DNA from: Candidatus Poribacteria bacterium
GTDB taxonomy: Bacteria > Poribacteria > WGA-4E > PCPOR2b
Direction of reading: 5' to 3'
Assembly (NCBI GenBank): GCA_022822785.1
Contig: JAJEAL010000067.1
Coordinates: forward strand, 1 to 45,262
DNA length: 45,262 bases
The translations under genes were made by a program, and so were the position numbers. How positions within the stretch are numbered: position 1 is the stretch's first letter; every line of letters starts with the position of its first letter. Positions 34,013 through 42,138 of this stretch are shown piece after piece. The notes under the pieces are model-generated. The model was given only the letters and a program-made list of their open reading frames with translations, searched no databases and was not told where the DNA came from.

Positions 34013-35227
34013 ATGAATCAACGTAAAACCCACGTTGTCGGATATAGTATTCTCATTATCCTAATTAGTATGGGGACACGGCAGACATTTGGCATTTATC
34101 TGCAACCGGTTACTGATGAACTTGGGATTGGGCGTGAACTGTTTAGCTTAGCCATAGCCATCCAAAGCATTATTGGTGGTCTGCCGTTTGCAGGTATCTT
34201 GTCAGATCGTTACGGTTCGCGCTGGGTGGCGATAGGTGGTGGGTTACTATTTGCCGTATCAATGTATCTGATGTCGATTACAACGCATTGGACCAGTTTG
34301 ATGCTCGGTTTCGGTCTGTTATCTGGGGTATCTTTGAGTTGTGTGTCGTATGTCGTTGTATTGGGTGCAGTGGTGCAGGTGGTTTCACCTGAACGGCGCA
34401 GTAGAACATTTGGCTTTATCACAGCCGCTGGTTCGGTTGGGATGTTTATTGTCGTGCCAACCGCACAACATATCTTGAATACTCTTGGTTGGCGAACTAC
34501 TTTTGCAATTTTTGCAGGAATTGTGGGGTTAATTGCCGTGCTAGCAGTGGGATATCCAACCCGAAAGCAACAGGTTCCGGGGAGTGAGTCTACAGAAGAA
34601 CCTTCCGATTCACTCACTCAGGTGTTGGCCATAGCAAGCCAACATTCAGGATATTGGCTGTTGACCATCGGCTTTTTTGTCTGCGGCTTCCACGTTTCGT
34701 ATGTTGCCTCCCACTTGCCTGCCTATCTCACAGATAACGGACTATCAGGTACAGCCGGGGCGACCGCGCTCTCAATGGTAGGGTTGTTTAATCTATTTGG
34801 TTCCACACTCTTTGGCTACCTAGGCGATCGTTATCGTAAGAAATACCTGCTGAGTGGTCTCTACCTCGGTCGCTCGATCATTATCAGCCTGTTCCTCCTC
34901 TTTCCGGTAACGGAAACAGCGGCGATAATTTTTGGTGCTGCGATCGGGTTTTTATGGCTAGCCACCGTACCGTTGACGAGTGGCACGGTAGTGCAAATTT
35001 TCGGTCCTCGTTACCTATCCACACTCTACGGCATTGTATTTTTCAGCCACCAAGTGGGGAGTTTCCTCGGGGTTTGGCTTGGCGGAAGAATCTATGATGT
35101 GACAGGGATGTACACCCCAGTATGGATAATTGCGATTATCCTCGGTGTGCTAGCTTGTATAGTCCATCTCCCCATTGCAGATCGACCTGTATATCCACTT
35201 AGGACAACGAGCGCGATGACTCGCTGA
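34013..35227 (+). CDS. MFS transporter
   Basis: 404 residues from the ATG at 34013 (GAAGGTG upstream). It has about 12 hydrophobic segments, the loop 2-3 motif GILSDRYGSRWVAI (GxxxDRxGxR) and a second-half copy, LFGYLGDRYRKKYLL. An oxalate/formate- or monocarboxylate-like group of the MFS is a reasonable guess (GTRQTFGIYLQPVTDELG start), exporting or importing a small acid. It closes the plus-strand SDR-aminotransferase set. Confidence 0.88.
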   Translation: MNQRKTHVVGYSILIILISMGTRQTFGIYLQPVTDELGIGRELFSLAIAIQSIIGGLPFAGILSDRYGSRWVAIGGGLLFAVSMYLMSITTHWTSLMLGFGLLSGVSLSCVSYVVVLGAVVQVVSPERRSRTFGFITAAGSVGMFIVVPTAQHILNTLGWRTTFAIFAGIVGLIAVLAVGYPTRKQQVPGSESTEEPSDSLTQVLAIASQHSGYWLLTIGFFVCGFHVSYVASHLPAYLTDNGLSGTAGATALSMVGLFNLFGSTLFGYLGDRYRKKYLLSGLYLGRSIIISLFLLFPVTETAAIIFGAAIGFLWLATVPLTSGTVVQIFGPRYLSTLYGIVFFSHQVGSFLGVWLGGRIYDVTGMYTPVWIIAIILGVLACIVHLPIADRPVYPLRTTSAMTR

Positions 35228-35277
35228 AATGACATCAAATCAGTTGCAAACTTCAGAGGAAATGCAAGGATAAAATT

Positions 35278-35742
35278 ATGGAATACAAAATCCTAATGCG
35301 TATTGTTGTTGTGAAGCCACCAGCCGGAGTCAATTTCTCCTTGGAGAACAACGGGAACTTGGTTTCGGTTACCCAATCTACAGGGAACGATATTACGTTT
35401 GATTTTGACGCGATTGTGAAACCACAGCGGAGAACGGGTGTTCCCAACTTTACGGGAGCATTCGCACGAGGCACTCCCTCAAAACGGTTCTTCTATGTCA
35501 ATATCGGAGAGTTGGCAGGTCAACCGGATTGCGAATGGGCCCGAAGGGCGAAGATTTGGATCTCAACGGGCTATCCCAAGTCGCTTCGCCAAGAAGAGGT
35601 GACTTGGCAAATGGTAAAAGTGGTGTCCAAAAATCCAAATAAGGTGCTTATGGCGAGATACACGGGAACAGGTGAGGATGGGGGACCGAGTTGTGCAACG
35701 ACTGAACTTATAGATGGTGGGTGGATCATCGCTGACAAGTAA
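35278..35742 (+). CDS. DUF5990 family protein
   Basis: 154 residues. RIVVVKPPAGVNFSLENNGN, DITFDFDAIVKP, FTGAFARGTPSKRFFYVNIG, LAGQPDCEWARRAKIW match the pattern of DUF5990, a small beta-rich family of unknown function. No signal peptide. 50 bases after the MFS gene. Confidence 0.65.
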   Translation: MEYKILMRIVVVKPPAGVNFSLENNGNLVSVTQSTGNDITFDFDAIVKPQRRTGVPNFTGAFARGTPSKRFFYVNIGELAGQPDCEWARRAKIWISTGYPKSLRQEEVTWQMVKVVSKNPNKVLMARYTGTGEDGGPSCATTELIDGGWIIADK

Positions 35743-36041
35743 CTGCCGAAAAATCAAGCTGCGTAAAATTCAATGTCATGCCTGTCCGATGAGCGGGAAC
35801 GGTCGCCGGCCCGTGTCGTGCCCGGCAATAGCCGAAGAAACACGCAGCCTCCCGCAGATTAGCACTATGTTGCTCGAATCCAGTGCGAATCTCGGAATAT
35901 AGCACTTGAACCACGGATTAATCAGGCTCAAGCCGAAGATGACGTTCATGAACAGTAGCTACATCAAACGTGCTCCGTGGGAGGCGAGGAGTAACGAGCA
36001 ATTCACTGACTGCCCGTCACCTCTTCACGCCGCCTGGAGAT
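35743..36041. other. 299-base gap with no recognisable gene
   Basis: Short open frames exist on both strands but show no recognisable motif, ribosome-binding site or repeat in common with the rest of the window. The segment is richer in G+C than its neighbours, which may mark a remnant. Confidence 0.4.
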
Positions 36042-36902
36042 TCATTCGGTTTCCCCACTGTAGAGTGGGTTTTTCAGAATGGTCTGAGTTTCGTAGATCG
36101 AGCCACCACGCTCTGCACGGGGGAGAGCCAAGCGAACCGGAGCGTCGACCATACGTACCTGATTCGTGAGTTCACCGCGTAGGACACTAGCACTTAAAGC
36201 GTCCCAGTCGCCTCCGTTTAGGGGCCAGGCATCGACTGCGGTATAGGCAGCGAGTAGTAAGCGGCGTGGCGTGCTAGAGGTGTTGGGCGCAGAACCGTGG
36301 AGGGTGCGGACATGATGAATCGAAATGCCTCCGGCTTTGACTTCAATAGGGACAGCGCCGTCCGGGCTAAAATTGGGGTCAGTGATTGCCCCCGCGAAAC
36401 GCCCATCCTGGTGATGGTCGTAGGTAGGTCCTTTATGAGAGCCGGGGATAACCATTAGTGCGCCATTTTCAATCAACATATCGTCAATGGCAACGCCGAC
36501 CGCCAACACATCATCATTCGTATGAGGATAGAACGCCCAATCCTGATGCCACTCAACAGGGCTGCCAAAATCGGGATATTTCATATTCAGTTTGCTGCCC
36601 ATGGAGCGGACGCCGGGACCAACTAACTGCTCAACTATATCGATAATGGGGTCGTAACATCGCACCTGATCATAAACAACATGTTGAGCAGCCGGATTTT
36701 TGATCCGACGTACACGGGGTGACTCTGAGGTATGGCCGGGTTCAAGGTCGAACACATCGGTATGATCGGAGACCTCACGGGATTTTTCGACAAATTCATC
36801 TGTCACCCGACGGAGGTCAATGATATCCTGCTCCGAAAGTACACTTTCAACACCGATGTAGCCGTTCTCATGGTAAAAATCGATCTGTTTTTGAGTTAAC
36901 AT
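36042..36902 (-). CDS. Phytanoyl-CoA dioxygenase (PhyH) family protein
   Basis: 286 residues from ATG 36902, chosen for AAAGGAG 8 bases upstream; an in-frame ATG at 36956 has no site. Features: FYHENGYIGVESVLSEQDI near the N-terminus, the iron motif EWHQDWAFYPHTND (His-x-Asp), VIPGSHKGPT, and the distal site LHGSAPN with an Arg in TPRRLLLAAYTA for 2-oxoglutarate. Unlike the PhyH at 14400, it keeps the HQDW form common in the ectoine-hydroxylase-like branch. Substrate unknown. Confidence 0.88.
   Translation of the reverse strand: MLTQKQIDFYHENGYIGVESVLSEQDIIDLRRVTDEFVEKSREVSDHTDVFDLEPGHTSESPRVRRIKNPAAQHVVYDQVRCYDPIIDIVEQLVGPGVRSMGSKLNMKYPDFGSPVEWHQDWAFYPHTNDDVLAVGVAIDDMLIENGALMVIPGSHKGPTYDHHQDGRFAGAITDPNFSPDGAVPIEVKAGGISIHHVRTLHGSAPNTSSTPRRLLLAAYTAVDAWPLNGGDWDALSASVLRGELTNQVRMVDAPVRLALPRAERGGSIYETQTILKNPLYSGETE
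36054..36074 (+). terminator. Rho-independent terminator on the plus strand
   Basis: CCCACT-gtag-AGTGGG followed by TTTTT. It can stop plus-strand transcripts from the MFS-DUF5990 set. It overlaps the last codons of the convergent PhyH gene, whose final residues NPLYSG it encodes. Confidence 0.6.
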
Positions 36903-37249
36903 GATGTAACTCCTTTCGCATAGAGCGATTGAAAAAGCCTGCAAATATAGCTGCAAACAAAGGGGCTATCTAATCAACCTTCAATTGGACTTGGCAAATC
37001 CTGATTGAGCGTTGGATTTATCCAGCCACGGGTAGCAGGTCATTGGAAGTACGTACTCTTAAAAATAGAATATAGCAGGTCAAGTGGTTCTCAGACAATT
37101 TGAATCTACTTACTATTTTGATATAGTACACCACTGAGAACATAAGTTCACCGTTTTTTTATCAAATACGCTTATGCGAGTCAACACGCTCCTCGCGACG
37201 TAGTGCTGGCTAGTTGCTGAGACGCAAGACTTTAAGAATTCTTACCCGA
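36903..37249. other. 347-base gap without a gene, inverted repeats near 37083-37141
   Basis: AGTGG/CCACT and GTTCTCAG (37087-37094)/CTGAGAAC (37134-37141) form two mutually exclusive pairings around an AT-rich centre. This may be a regulatory site or a remnant upstream of the PhyH gene. No coding sequence is seen. Confidence 0.3.
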
Positions 37250-38236
37250 TCATTGTCTTTCCGACGGGGGAACGATCTCTCCGTTAATAATTTGCTGCTT
37301 GAGCGTTTCAACGTGTTTAAGGACTTCTGGCGGCAAGACCTCTTGATTATTGGCATCGATGATATATTCGATTCCACCCTCCTTCAGACCGTATAGTTTT
37401 ATTCCGCCGGTAAAACTGTCCTCGACGATGGCTTGGATTGTTTGGTAGACTGCGAGTTCGACCCCTTTGATCATGCTTGTAAGGACAAGCCCCGGTGCGA
37501 GATGGTTTCCGTTCGCATCGACCCAGATGAGCTGCTTCTGCCTCTCCTTGGCAGCTTCGAGTATGCCTAGGCTCGTTGCCCCCGCTGCTGCTAGGATGAC
37601 ATCAACACCTCTGTTGTATTGCGCCAACGCGAGCTCTTTCCCTTTGGCAGGATCGCTGAAGGCTTTTGGGGTGACACCCGCATAATCAATAAGGACTTCG
37701 ATTTCTGGATTGATAGCTTTCGCCCCAGCGTAAAAACCGGCTTCAAAAGCATGGAGGAGCGGGACATTCATCCCACCGATGAAGCCGATCCGATTCGTTT
37801 CTGTTTTTAGTGCAGCGATTGCTCCGACAAGATAGGTGCCCTCATGTGCCTTGAAGATTAACGAGGCGACGTTTTCTCGTTTGGCTTCGGCATCAATAAT
37901 AGCAAACTTGACGTTCGGAAACTCAGATGCAACCCGCTCCATCGGTTCTTGAAAGAGGAAACCGACTCCAACGATGAGGTCATATTTCAACCGAGCCAAC
38001 TGCCGCAGCGCAAACTCGATGTCGGTACTCTGTCCGGGTGTGATTTCCTTGAGGTCAAGTTTCCACTGATCGACCGCCTTCTTGGCACCGGCATAGGAAG
38101 CATCACAGAAGGAAAGGTCGCCGCGGCCACCTGTGTCGTAAATTAATCCAATCCTTTTTGTCTCCGCAGTCGTTGGTGTGATGCATAGAAAGATAAGTGT
38201 GAGGGCGTAGATGAAAGTGTTAGCTGTTTTTTGCAT
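37250..38236 (-). CDS. BMP/Med-like ABC transporter substrate-binding protein
   Basis: 328 residues. A signal peptide (MQKTANTFIYALTLIFLCIT...AE) has no lipobox Cys, so the protein is soluble in the periplasm. KRIGLIYDTGGRGDLSFCDASYAGAKKA, DLIVGVGFLFQEP, AIIDAEAKRENVASLIFKAHEGTYLVGAIAA and NRIGFIGGMNVPLLHAFEAGF are characteristic of the basic membrane protein (PF02608) family, which binds purine nucleosides for ABC import. The ATPase and permease genes are not next to it. AAGGAA precedes the ATG. Confidence 0.9.
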   Translation of the reverse strand: MQKTANTFIYALTLIFLCITPTTAETKRIGLIYDTGGRGDLSFCDASYAGAKKAVDQWKLDLKEITPGQSTDIEFALRQLARLKYDLIVGVGFLFQEPMERVASEFPNVKFAIIDAEAKRENVASLIFKAHEGTYLVGAIAALKTETNRIGFIGGMNVPLLHAFEAGFYAGAKAINPEIEVLIDYAGVTPKAFSDPAKGKELALAQYNRGVDVILAAAGATSLGILEAAKERQKQLIWVDANGNHLAPGLVLTSMIKGVELAVYQTIQAIVEDSFTGGIKLYGLKEGGIEYIIDANNQEVLPPEVLKHVETLKQQIINGEIVPPSERQ

Positions 38237-38289
38237 AAATATTGATTCCTTACAAGTTAGACCTATTTGTAGACCTTGATATGTTCAGG

Positions 38290-39120
38290 TTAGGTGCCCA
38301 GCGAAATGGATACTGCTGCAACGATTCCTAAGGCAAAGCAGTAGTAGGAAAAAACAGAAAATTTTCCACGATTGAGCATTGCGAGCAGGAGGCGTAACGC
38401 AATGTAACCTACAATGAACGAAGCGAATGTTCCAGCAACGATAACGGCTGGAGCTATCGTAATTTCCCCTGCATCTTTGAGTTTGAGGGCAACTGCACCC
38501 AAGATTGCGGGGATGGAAAGTAGAAAGGAGTATTGCGCTGCAATCCGCGGAGATAGCCCTAACAGTAGTGAAATAGAAATCGTTGATCCAGATCTAGAAA
38601 TTCCGGGGATAATCGCCAGTCCCTGGGCTATTCCGATGAGCGGTGTATGCCACGCTCGTAAAGGGGGCTCCCCACGCGGTCGCTTTTGTCCGAAGCGGGA
38701 CAGTTGCAGAATTAGACCTGTGATAATTAACATAAAGGCAACAACCATAGGTTTGCCAAAGATTGCCTCCAATGAATCTTTGAAAAGCACAGCAATTAGC
38801 CCGGTAGGGATTGAGCCGAGCAGGAGAAACCAGATTAATTTGAGATGAGGGGTTTCACCGATTGTACGTAAAGGATGCCGATAGAAATCGCCCTGAACGA
38901 GCGTGGAAAAACTGGTTCGCACCAAAGTCCCGATTAACCGATAGTAAACAATAATGACAGCCCCTAAGGTTCCGAAATGGAGCATCACCTCGAAAAACAC
39001 CTGTGATTCGCTTATCCCCAAGAAATGCTGCATCAGCACTAAATGTCCAGAGCTACTTACCGGCAAGAACTCTGTCAGTCCTTGTAAGATACCAAGCACA
39101 ATTGCTTCAAAAATGGTCAT
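38290..39120 (-). CDS. uppP: Undecaprenyl-diphosphatase UppP (BacA)
   Basis: 276 residues, the normal length, with about eight membrane spans. Motif 1 is QGLTEFLPVSSSGHLVL with the Glu/Ser pair of the active site; motif 2 is IPGISRSGSTISISLL with the catalytic Arg and Ser. It dephosphorylates undecaprenyl pyrophosphate to recycle the lipid carrier for peptidoglycan and O-antigen; overproduction gives bacitracin resistance. AAGGAAG upstream of the ATG. Confidence 0.97.
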   Translation of the reverse strand: MTIFEAIVLGILQGLTEFLPVSSSGHLVLMQHFLGISESQVFFEVMLHFGTLGAVIIVYYRLIGTLVRTSFSTLVQGDFYRHPLRTIGETPHLKLIWFLLLGSIPTGLIAVLFKDSLEAIFGKPMVVAFMLIITGLILQLSRFGQKRPRGEPPLRAWHTPLIGIAQGLAIIPGISRSGSTISISLLLGLSPRIAAQYSFLLSIPAILGAVALKLKDAGEITIAPAVIVAGTFASFIVGYIALRLLLAMLNRGKFSVFSYYCFALGIVAAVSISLGT

Positions 39121-39559
39121 CTGCGCTTCCTTGAATCACCGATAAATCCTTTGAACGTTTCGAGGGGGCGAGTCGTAAAAGGTGCATTTTTACCTTTAAC
39201 ATGCTCTGGTATAGCGGTTGATTAAATTGATGACGGTCTTTTAACCACACAGCTGTAAATGCTGTGCTGCAGCAAATTACACCCGAAAGTAAGTCTAATA
39301 GAAATTGGGAATAAGTGGATTAACCAGAACAGGGCAGGAAAACAAAGACTGGTCGCTTCAATATGAGGATACTGTCGAAGAGATTGGACAAATTTACAAA
39401 TGAAATCCATTGCGGATAGAGCTGGCATTTAATCCGAGGCGACTGACTTCTTGTAAGCTCATTTGAGGAATCGTTCGTATAACACCTTGCGAAGGTTCGG
39501 CACCTCCGCAAGGCTTATCAATTTACGAAGTTATCCACACCACAAGACACTGATATTTT
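39121..39559. other. 439-base gap with hairpins, no gene
   Basis: No credible coding frame. It holds the small perfect stem CACAGC-tgtaaat-GCTGTG near 39245-39263 and the larger hairpin listed separately. A single DnaA-box-like TTATCCACA is at 39531. Confidence 0.4.
39485..39513. repeat. REP-like hairpin
   Basis: CCTTGCG-a-AGGT-tcggc-ACCT-c-CGCAAGG: an 11-bp stem with one mismatch and a 5-base loop. There is no T-tract, so it is not an obvious terminator. It lies in the gap between UppP and the zinc-ribbon gene. Confidence 0.45.
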
Positions 39560-39802
39560 CTACTCAAGGACATCTTCCACTGCCTCTGGCAAGGTAACCG
39601 TGCTTGGATCTACATCAATTGGAAATTCGGTGCCGTAGGTTTCAACAAGTTCGTCAAATGTTACGTTATCCACATTCTCCAGTTCTTCACCGGGACGATT
39701 GAGAAAGACACCTTGGCATCCATCACAACTCATCAGATCCACATCTGACCGCTCGATCGGAAATTGTGTGAGAGGATTATTACAACCTGGACAAGGGAGC
39801 AT
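39560..39802 (-). CDS. Small zinc-ribbon protein (zf-TFIIB type)
   Basis: 80 residues. CPGCNNPL and SCDGCQGVFLNRPGEE give two CxxC knuckles, as in the zf-TFIIB (PF13453) family, with an acidic tail to the end. The function is unknown in the family. AAAGGA precedes the ATG. Confidence 0.8.
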   Translation of the reverse strand: MLPCPGCNNPLTQFPIERSDVDLMSCDGCQGVFLNRPGEELENVDNVTFDELVETYGTEFPIDVDPSTVTLPEAVEDVLE

Positions 39803-39911
39803 AAGTTAGATCCTTTCAAATACAGGGTTTGTAAAACGTAAAGACCTTAGCACAAGCTGTGTTAGTTTTACGCTTTATCTTATCTTGCTGACAAGCCCCC
39901 TTCCTTTGGAG

Positions 39912-39958
39912 GTTTTCGATAGGCTAACGCCTTGTGAGGTCGTAGGCCTATCGAAAAC
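39912..39958. repeat. Perfect 13-bp inverted repeat
   Basis: GTTTTCGATAGGC (39912-39924) and GCCTATCGAAAAC (39946-39958) with a 21-base loop; weaker complementarity (CCCCTTCC/GGGAGGGG) continues outside. It lies just upstream of the TnpB fragment and may be a transposable-element end or a terminator-like structure. Confidence 0.55.
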
Positions 39959-40023
39959 TCTTAGGGAGGGGTGTAGTCAACCACACCTCGTTAGTCAAAA
40001 AAAAATGTTGAAATTGTAGGTAG

Positions 40024-40665
40024 GACTCTGTAGAACCTGATCTAAATCGGTTCACGACGGGTAAAATCGCGGGGTTTGATTTCGGTCTGACCCGGTATCT
40101 CACCGGTCATAACGGACCTGATATAGACTCACCCCAGTTTTTCAAACGCAGTATAAACGCAGCCAAACGCGCCAATCGTAACCGGTCCCGAAACCAAAAA
40201 GGGAGTCGTAATCGGCAACAGGCAAGGCGTGACTTGGCACAGACACACCGCAAAATAGCGAACCAACGAGAGGATTTCCACTGGAAATTGGCACACCAAC
40301 TCACCCATGAATACGACGAGATACGCCTTGAGGATTTGAATCTCAACGGCATGAAGTCGCTTTGGGGTCGCAAGGTCAGTGATTTAGGCTTTGCTGATTT
40401 CATTGCGAAATTGAAATATATTGCATCGAAAATAGGTGTCAAAATTGTGTTGATTGATAAGTGGTATCCGCCTAGTAAAACCTGTTCAACCTGCGGTGCA
40501 ATCAATGAATCGTTGAATCTGCGGGATAGAACGTGGCAGGGTGCTGATTGCGGTGCTGTCCATGACCGTGATAGAAATGCAGCAATTAACATCTATAGGG
40601 TTGGGGCATCAACCCTCGCAGGAGAGGATGTAAGAGGCGGTTCGCCATCCTGTCCTTGTGGATAG
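40024..40665 (+). pseudogene. tnpB: 5'-truncated TnpB (IS200/IS605, IS1341 type)
   Basis: The open frame begins after a TAG at 40021, inside the protein: only the RuvC part is left. Seen in order: GFDFGLTRYLTG (first Asp), a Lys/Arg-rich helix region (KRANRNRSRNQKGSRNRQQA), IRLEDLNLNG (Glu), WYPPSKTCSTCG (first zinc knuckle), RTWQGADCGAVHDRDRNAAINI (second knuckle and last Asp). The second knuckle reads G-A-D-C instead of C-x-x-C, so one zinc ligand is lost. The N-terminal WED/REC region of about 150 or more residues is gone. No tnpA is present. The product would be inactive as a nuclease-type transposon protein. Confidence 0.8.
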
Positions 40666-40675
40666 CGCAATTCGA

Positions 40676-40730
40676 CACCCTAACGGGAATGGGTGAGAAG
40701 CCCACCCTTTAGGGGGTGGGAGTATGTCAA
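40676..40730 (+). mobile_element. IS200/IS605-type right end
   Basis: Directly after the TnpB fragment lie two stems: CACCC-taacgggaat-GGGTG (40676-40695) and CCCACCC-tttagg-GGGTGGG (40701-40720), followed by AGTATGTCAA. This subterminal double hairpin is the usual right-end architecture of the family. A diverged copy is at 2803-2866 on the other strand. Confidence 0.6.
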
Positions 40731-41927
40731 TTAGTCGGCAGCAGTTGCAAGTGGTTCGGAATGATCCATCTCGCAGAACTCGACGTAATCACTGATTAAT
40801 TCGGTAATGGTTGGTTGTTCACCACAGATTGGACAGTTCGCATCTCGATTTACCTTCAACTCACGAAACTTCATGCTGAGCGCATCATACATCAGTAGAC
40901 GACCGATAAGTGGTTCACCGATACCGAGCAACAGCTTGACAGCTTCAGTCGCCATCACAAGACCGATTGTGCCTGGGAGCACGCCCAGGACGCCAGCCTC
41001 GTTTCAGCCAGGCACCATGCCAGGCGGCGGCGGAGTTGGATACATGCACCGATAGCACGGCCCATCGTGCGGCTTGAGGACGGTCGCTTGCCCTTCAAAC
41101 TGGAAGATACTACCGTGGACAATAGTGGTGTTTGTCAGTACTGCAGCATCATTGACCAGATACCGTGTTGCGAAGTTATCACACCCATCAACGACCAAGT
41201 CGTACTCATTAAAGAGATCGATGATGTTATCTTCTGACAATCGCAGGTTGTAAGGAATAACATTGATATCGGGATTTATGGCAATCATTGTTTCCGCTGC
41301 AGATTCGGCTTTCGGCTTATCAACAGTTTCCGTGCGATGGAGGATTTGACGCTGCAAATTACTTAGTTCAACAACATCTGAATCAACCACACCAAGGGTG
41401 CCGACACCCGTCGCGGCAAGGTATAGTCCTGCGGGTGAGCCCAAGCCGCCTGCTCCGACGAGTAGTACTTTAGCATCAAGCAGCTGCGACTGCCCCCTTT
41501 CACCGACTTCGGTCAACATGAAGTGACGGCTATATCGCTCCAGTTGATCCGGTGTCATCGGCTTATCTTTGGCTGTCGGAAGGCCAGCCGCGGACCAGTC
41601 TCGATATCCACCCGCCATGGACACGGAATCTGTGTATCCGAGCTCTTTCAGAGCTTTGGCGGCGAGCAAGGATCTCATTCCTGCAGCGCAGTAGACAATC
41701 ATCCTCTTATTCCGATCCGGCACTTCATCTTCGATCGAAAATTCGAGCATTCCTCGCGTGACATGAACCGCGTCAGGGATATATCCTGCTCGATATTCGT
41801 CCTCATCCCGGACATCAAGCAGCACAACATTATCTCCGGCCTCTGCTTTCTCTCTCTGAGCCTCTTCAGCAGAAATCTCTGGGATTTCATTTTTTGCTTC
41901 TTCGATAATTTGACTTGTGGATTTCAA
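40731..41927 (-). CDS. moeB: Rhodanese-MoeB/ThiF E1-like fusion, probable selenoprotein (in-frame UGA)
   Basis: 398 residues if the TGA at 41004-41006 is read as selenocysteine (residue 308). Residues about 20-110 are a rhodanese domain: VVLLDVRDEDEYRAGYIPDA and the active-site loop YCAAGMRS with Cys. Residues 125 on are the E1-like adenylating domain: YSRHFMLTEVGERGQ, LLVGAGGLGSPAGLYL (ATP), VVELSNLQRQI, DGCDNFATRYL. Zinc knuckles are CYRCMYP and CPICGEQP. After PPPPGMVPG comes UGA, then NEAGVLGVLPGTIGL; relatives have Cys in this position (family CAEAGVLG). The whole C-terminal part stays conserved. GAGGTG precedes the ATG. Function: adenylation and sulfur transfer to a MoaD/ThiS-like protein. 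Confidence 0.85.
40972..40989 (-). promoter_or_regulatory. Candidate bacterial SECIS stem-loop
   Basis: On the minus strand CCTGGG-cgtgct-CCCAGG begins 14 bases after the UGA (41004-41006). This is the place and size of the upper stem-loop that SelB binds in bacterial selenoprotein mRNAs, and the loop includes GU. It also encodes the conserved LGVLPG residues. Confidence 0.65.
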
Positions 41928-42138
41928 TGCAGTTCACCTCATTTGTTCCATCAAACATGGCGATCTCAATTGGTGATGGGAATTCGTTTTTTTCAGCTCT
42001 CATTATATCACAAGCGGATGATGCTGTCAAAACTAAATTGAGATGTGATATACTTGTGTGTATGCTTATATTCGACGAGTCAGTTTGATAATCTTTGAAG
42101 GAGGAAGTGGGACAGATTGTGGTTGTTCTACAGCGACT

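Noticed and set aside
39531-39539. DnaA box TTATCCACA as a sign of a replication origin
   Set aside because: A single box with no further boxes, AT-rich unwinding region or dnaA/dnaN/gyr genes nearby.
40107-40592. 161-codon minus-strand open frame
   Set aside because: It is the antisense of the TnpB fragment, whose RuvC and zinc motifs are clear on the plus strand.
41004-41927. Reading MoeB as two separate genes (41004-41927 and 40731-40982)
   Set aside because: The second part would start at an internal Met-like codon without a ribosome site and lacks any domain of its own. The two parts join in one frame across a single TGA at the conserved Cys.
40731-41927. Simple nonsense mutation in moeB
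   Set aside because: Possible but less likely: the lesion is exactly at the Cys column, is a UGA, and is followed by a SECIS-like stem, while the downstream sequence shows no decay.
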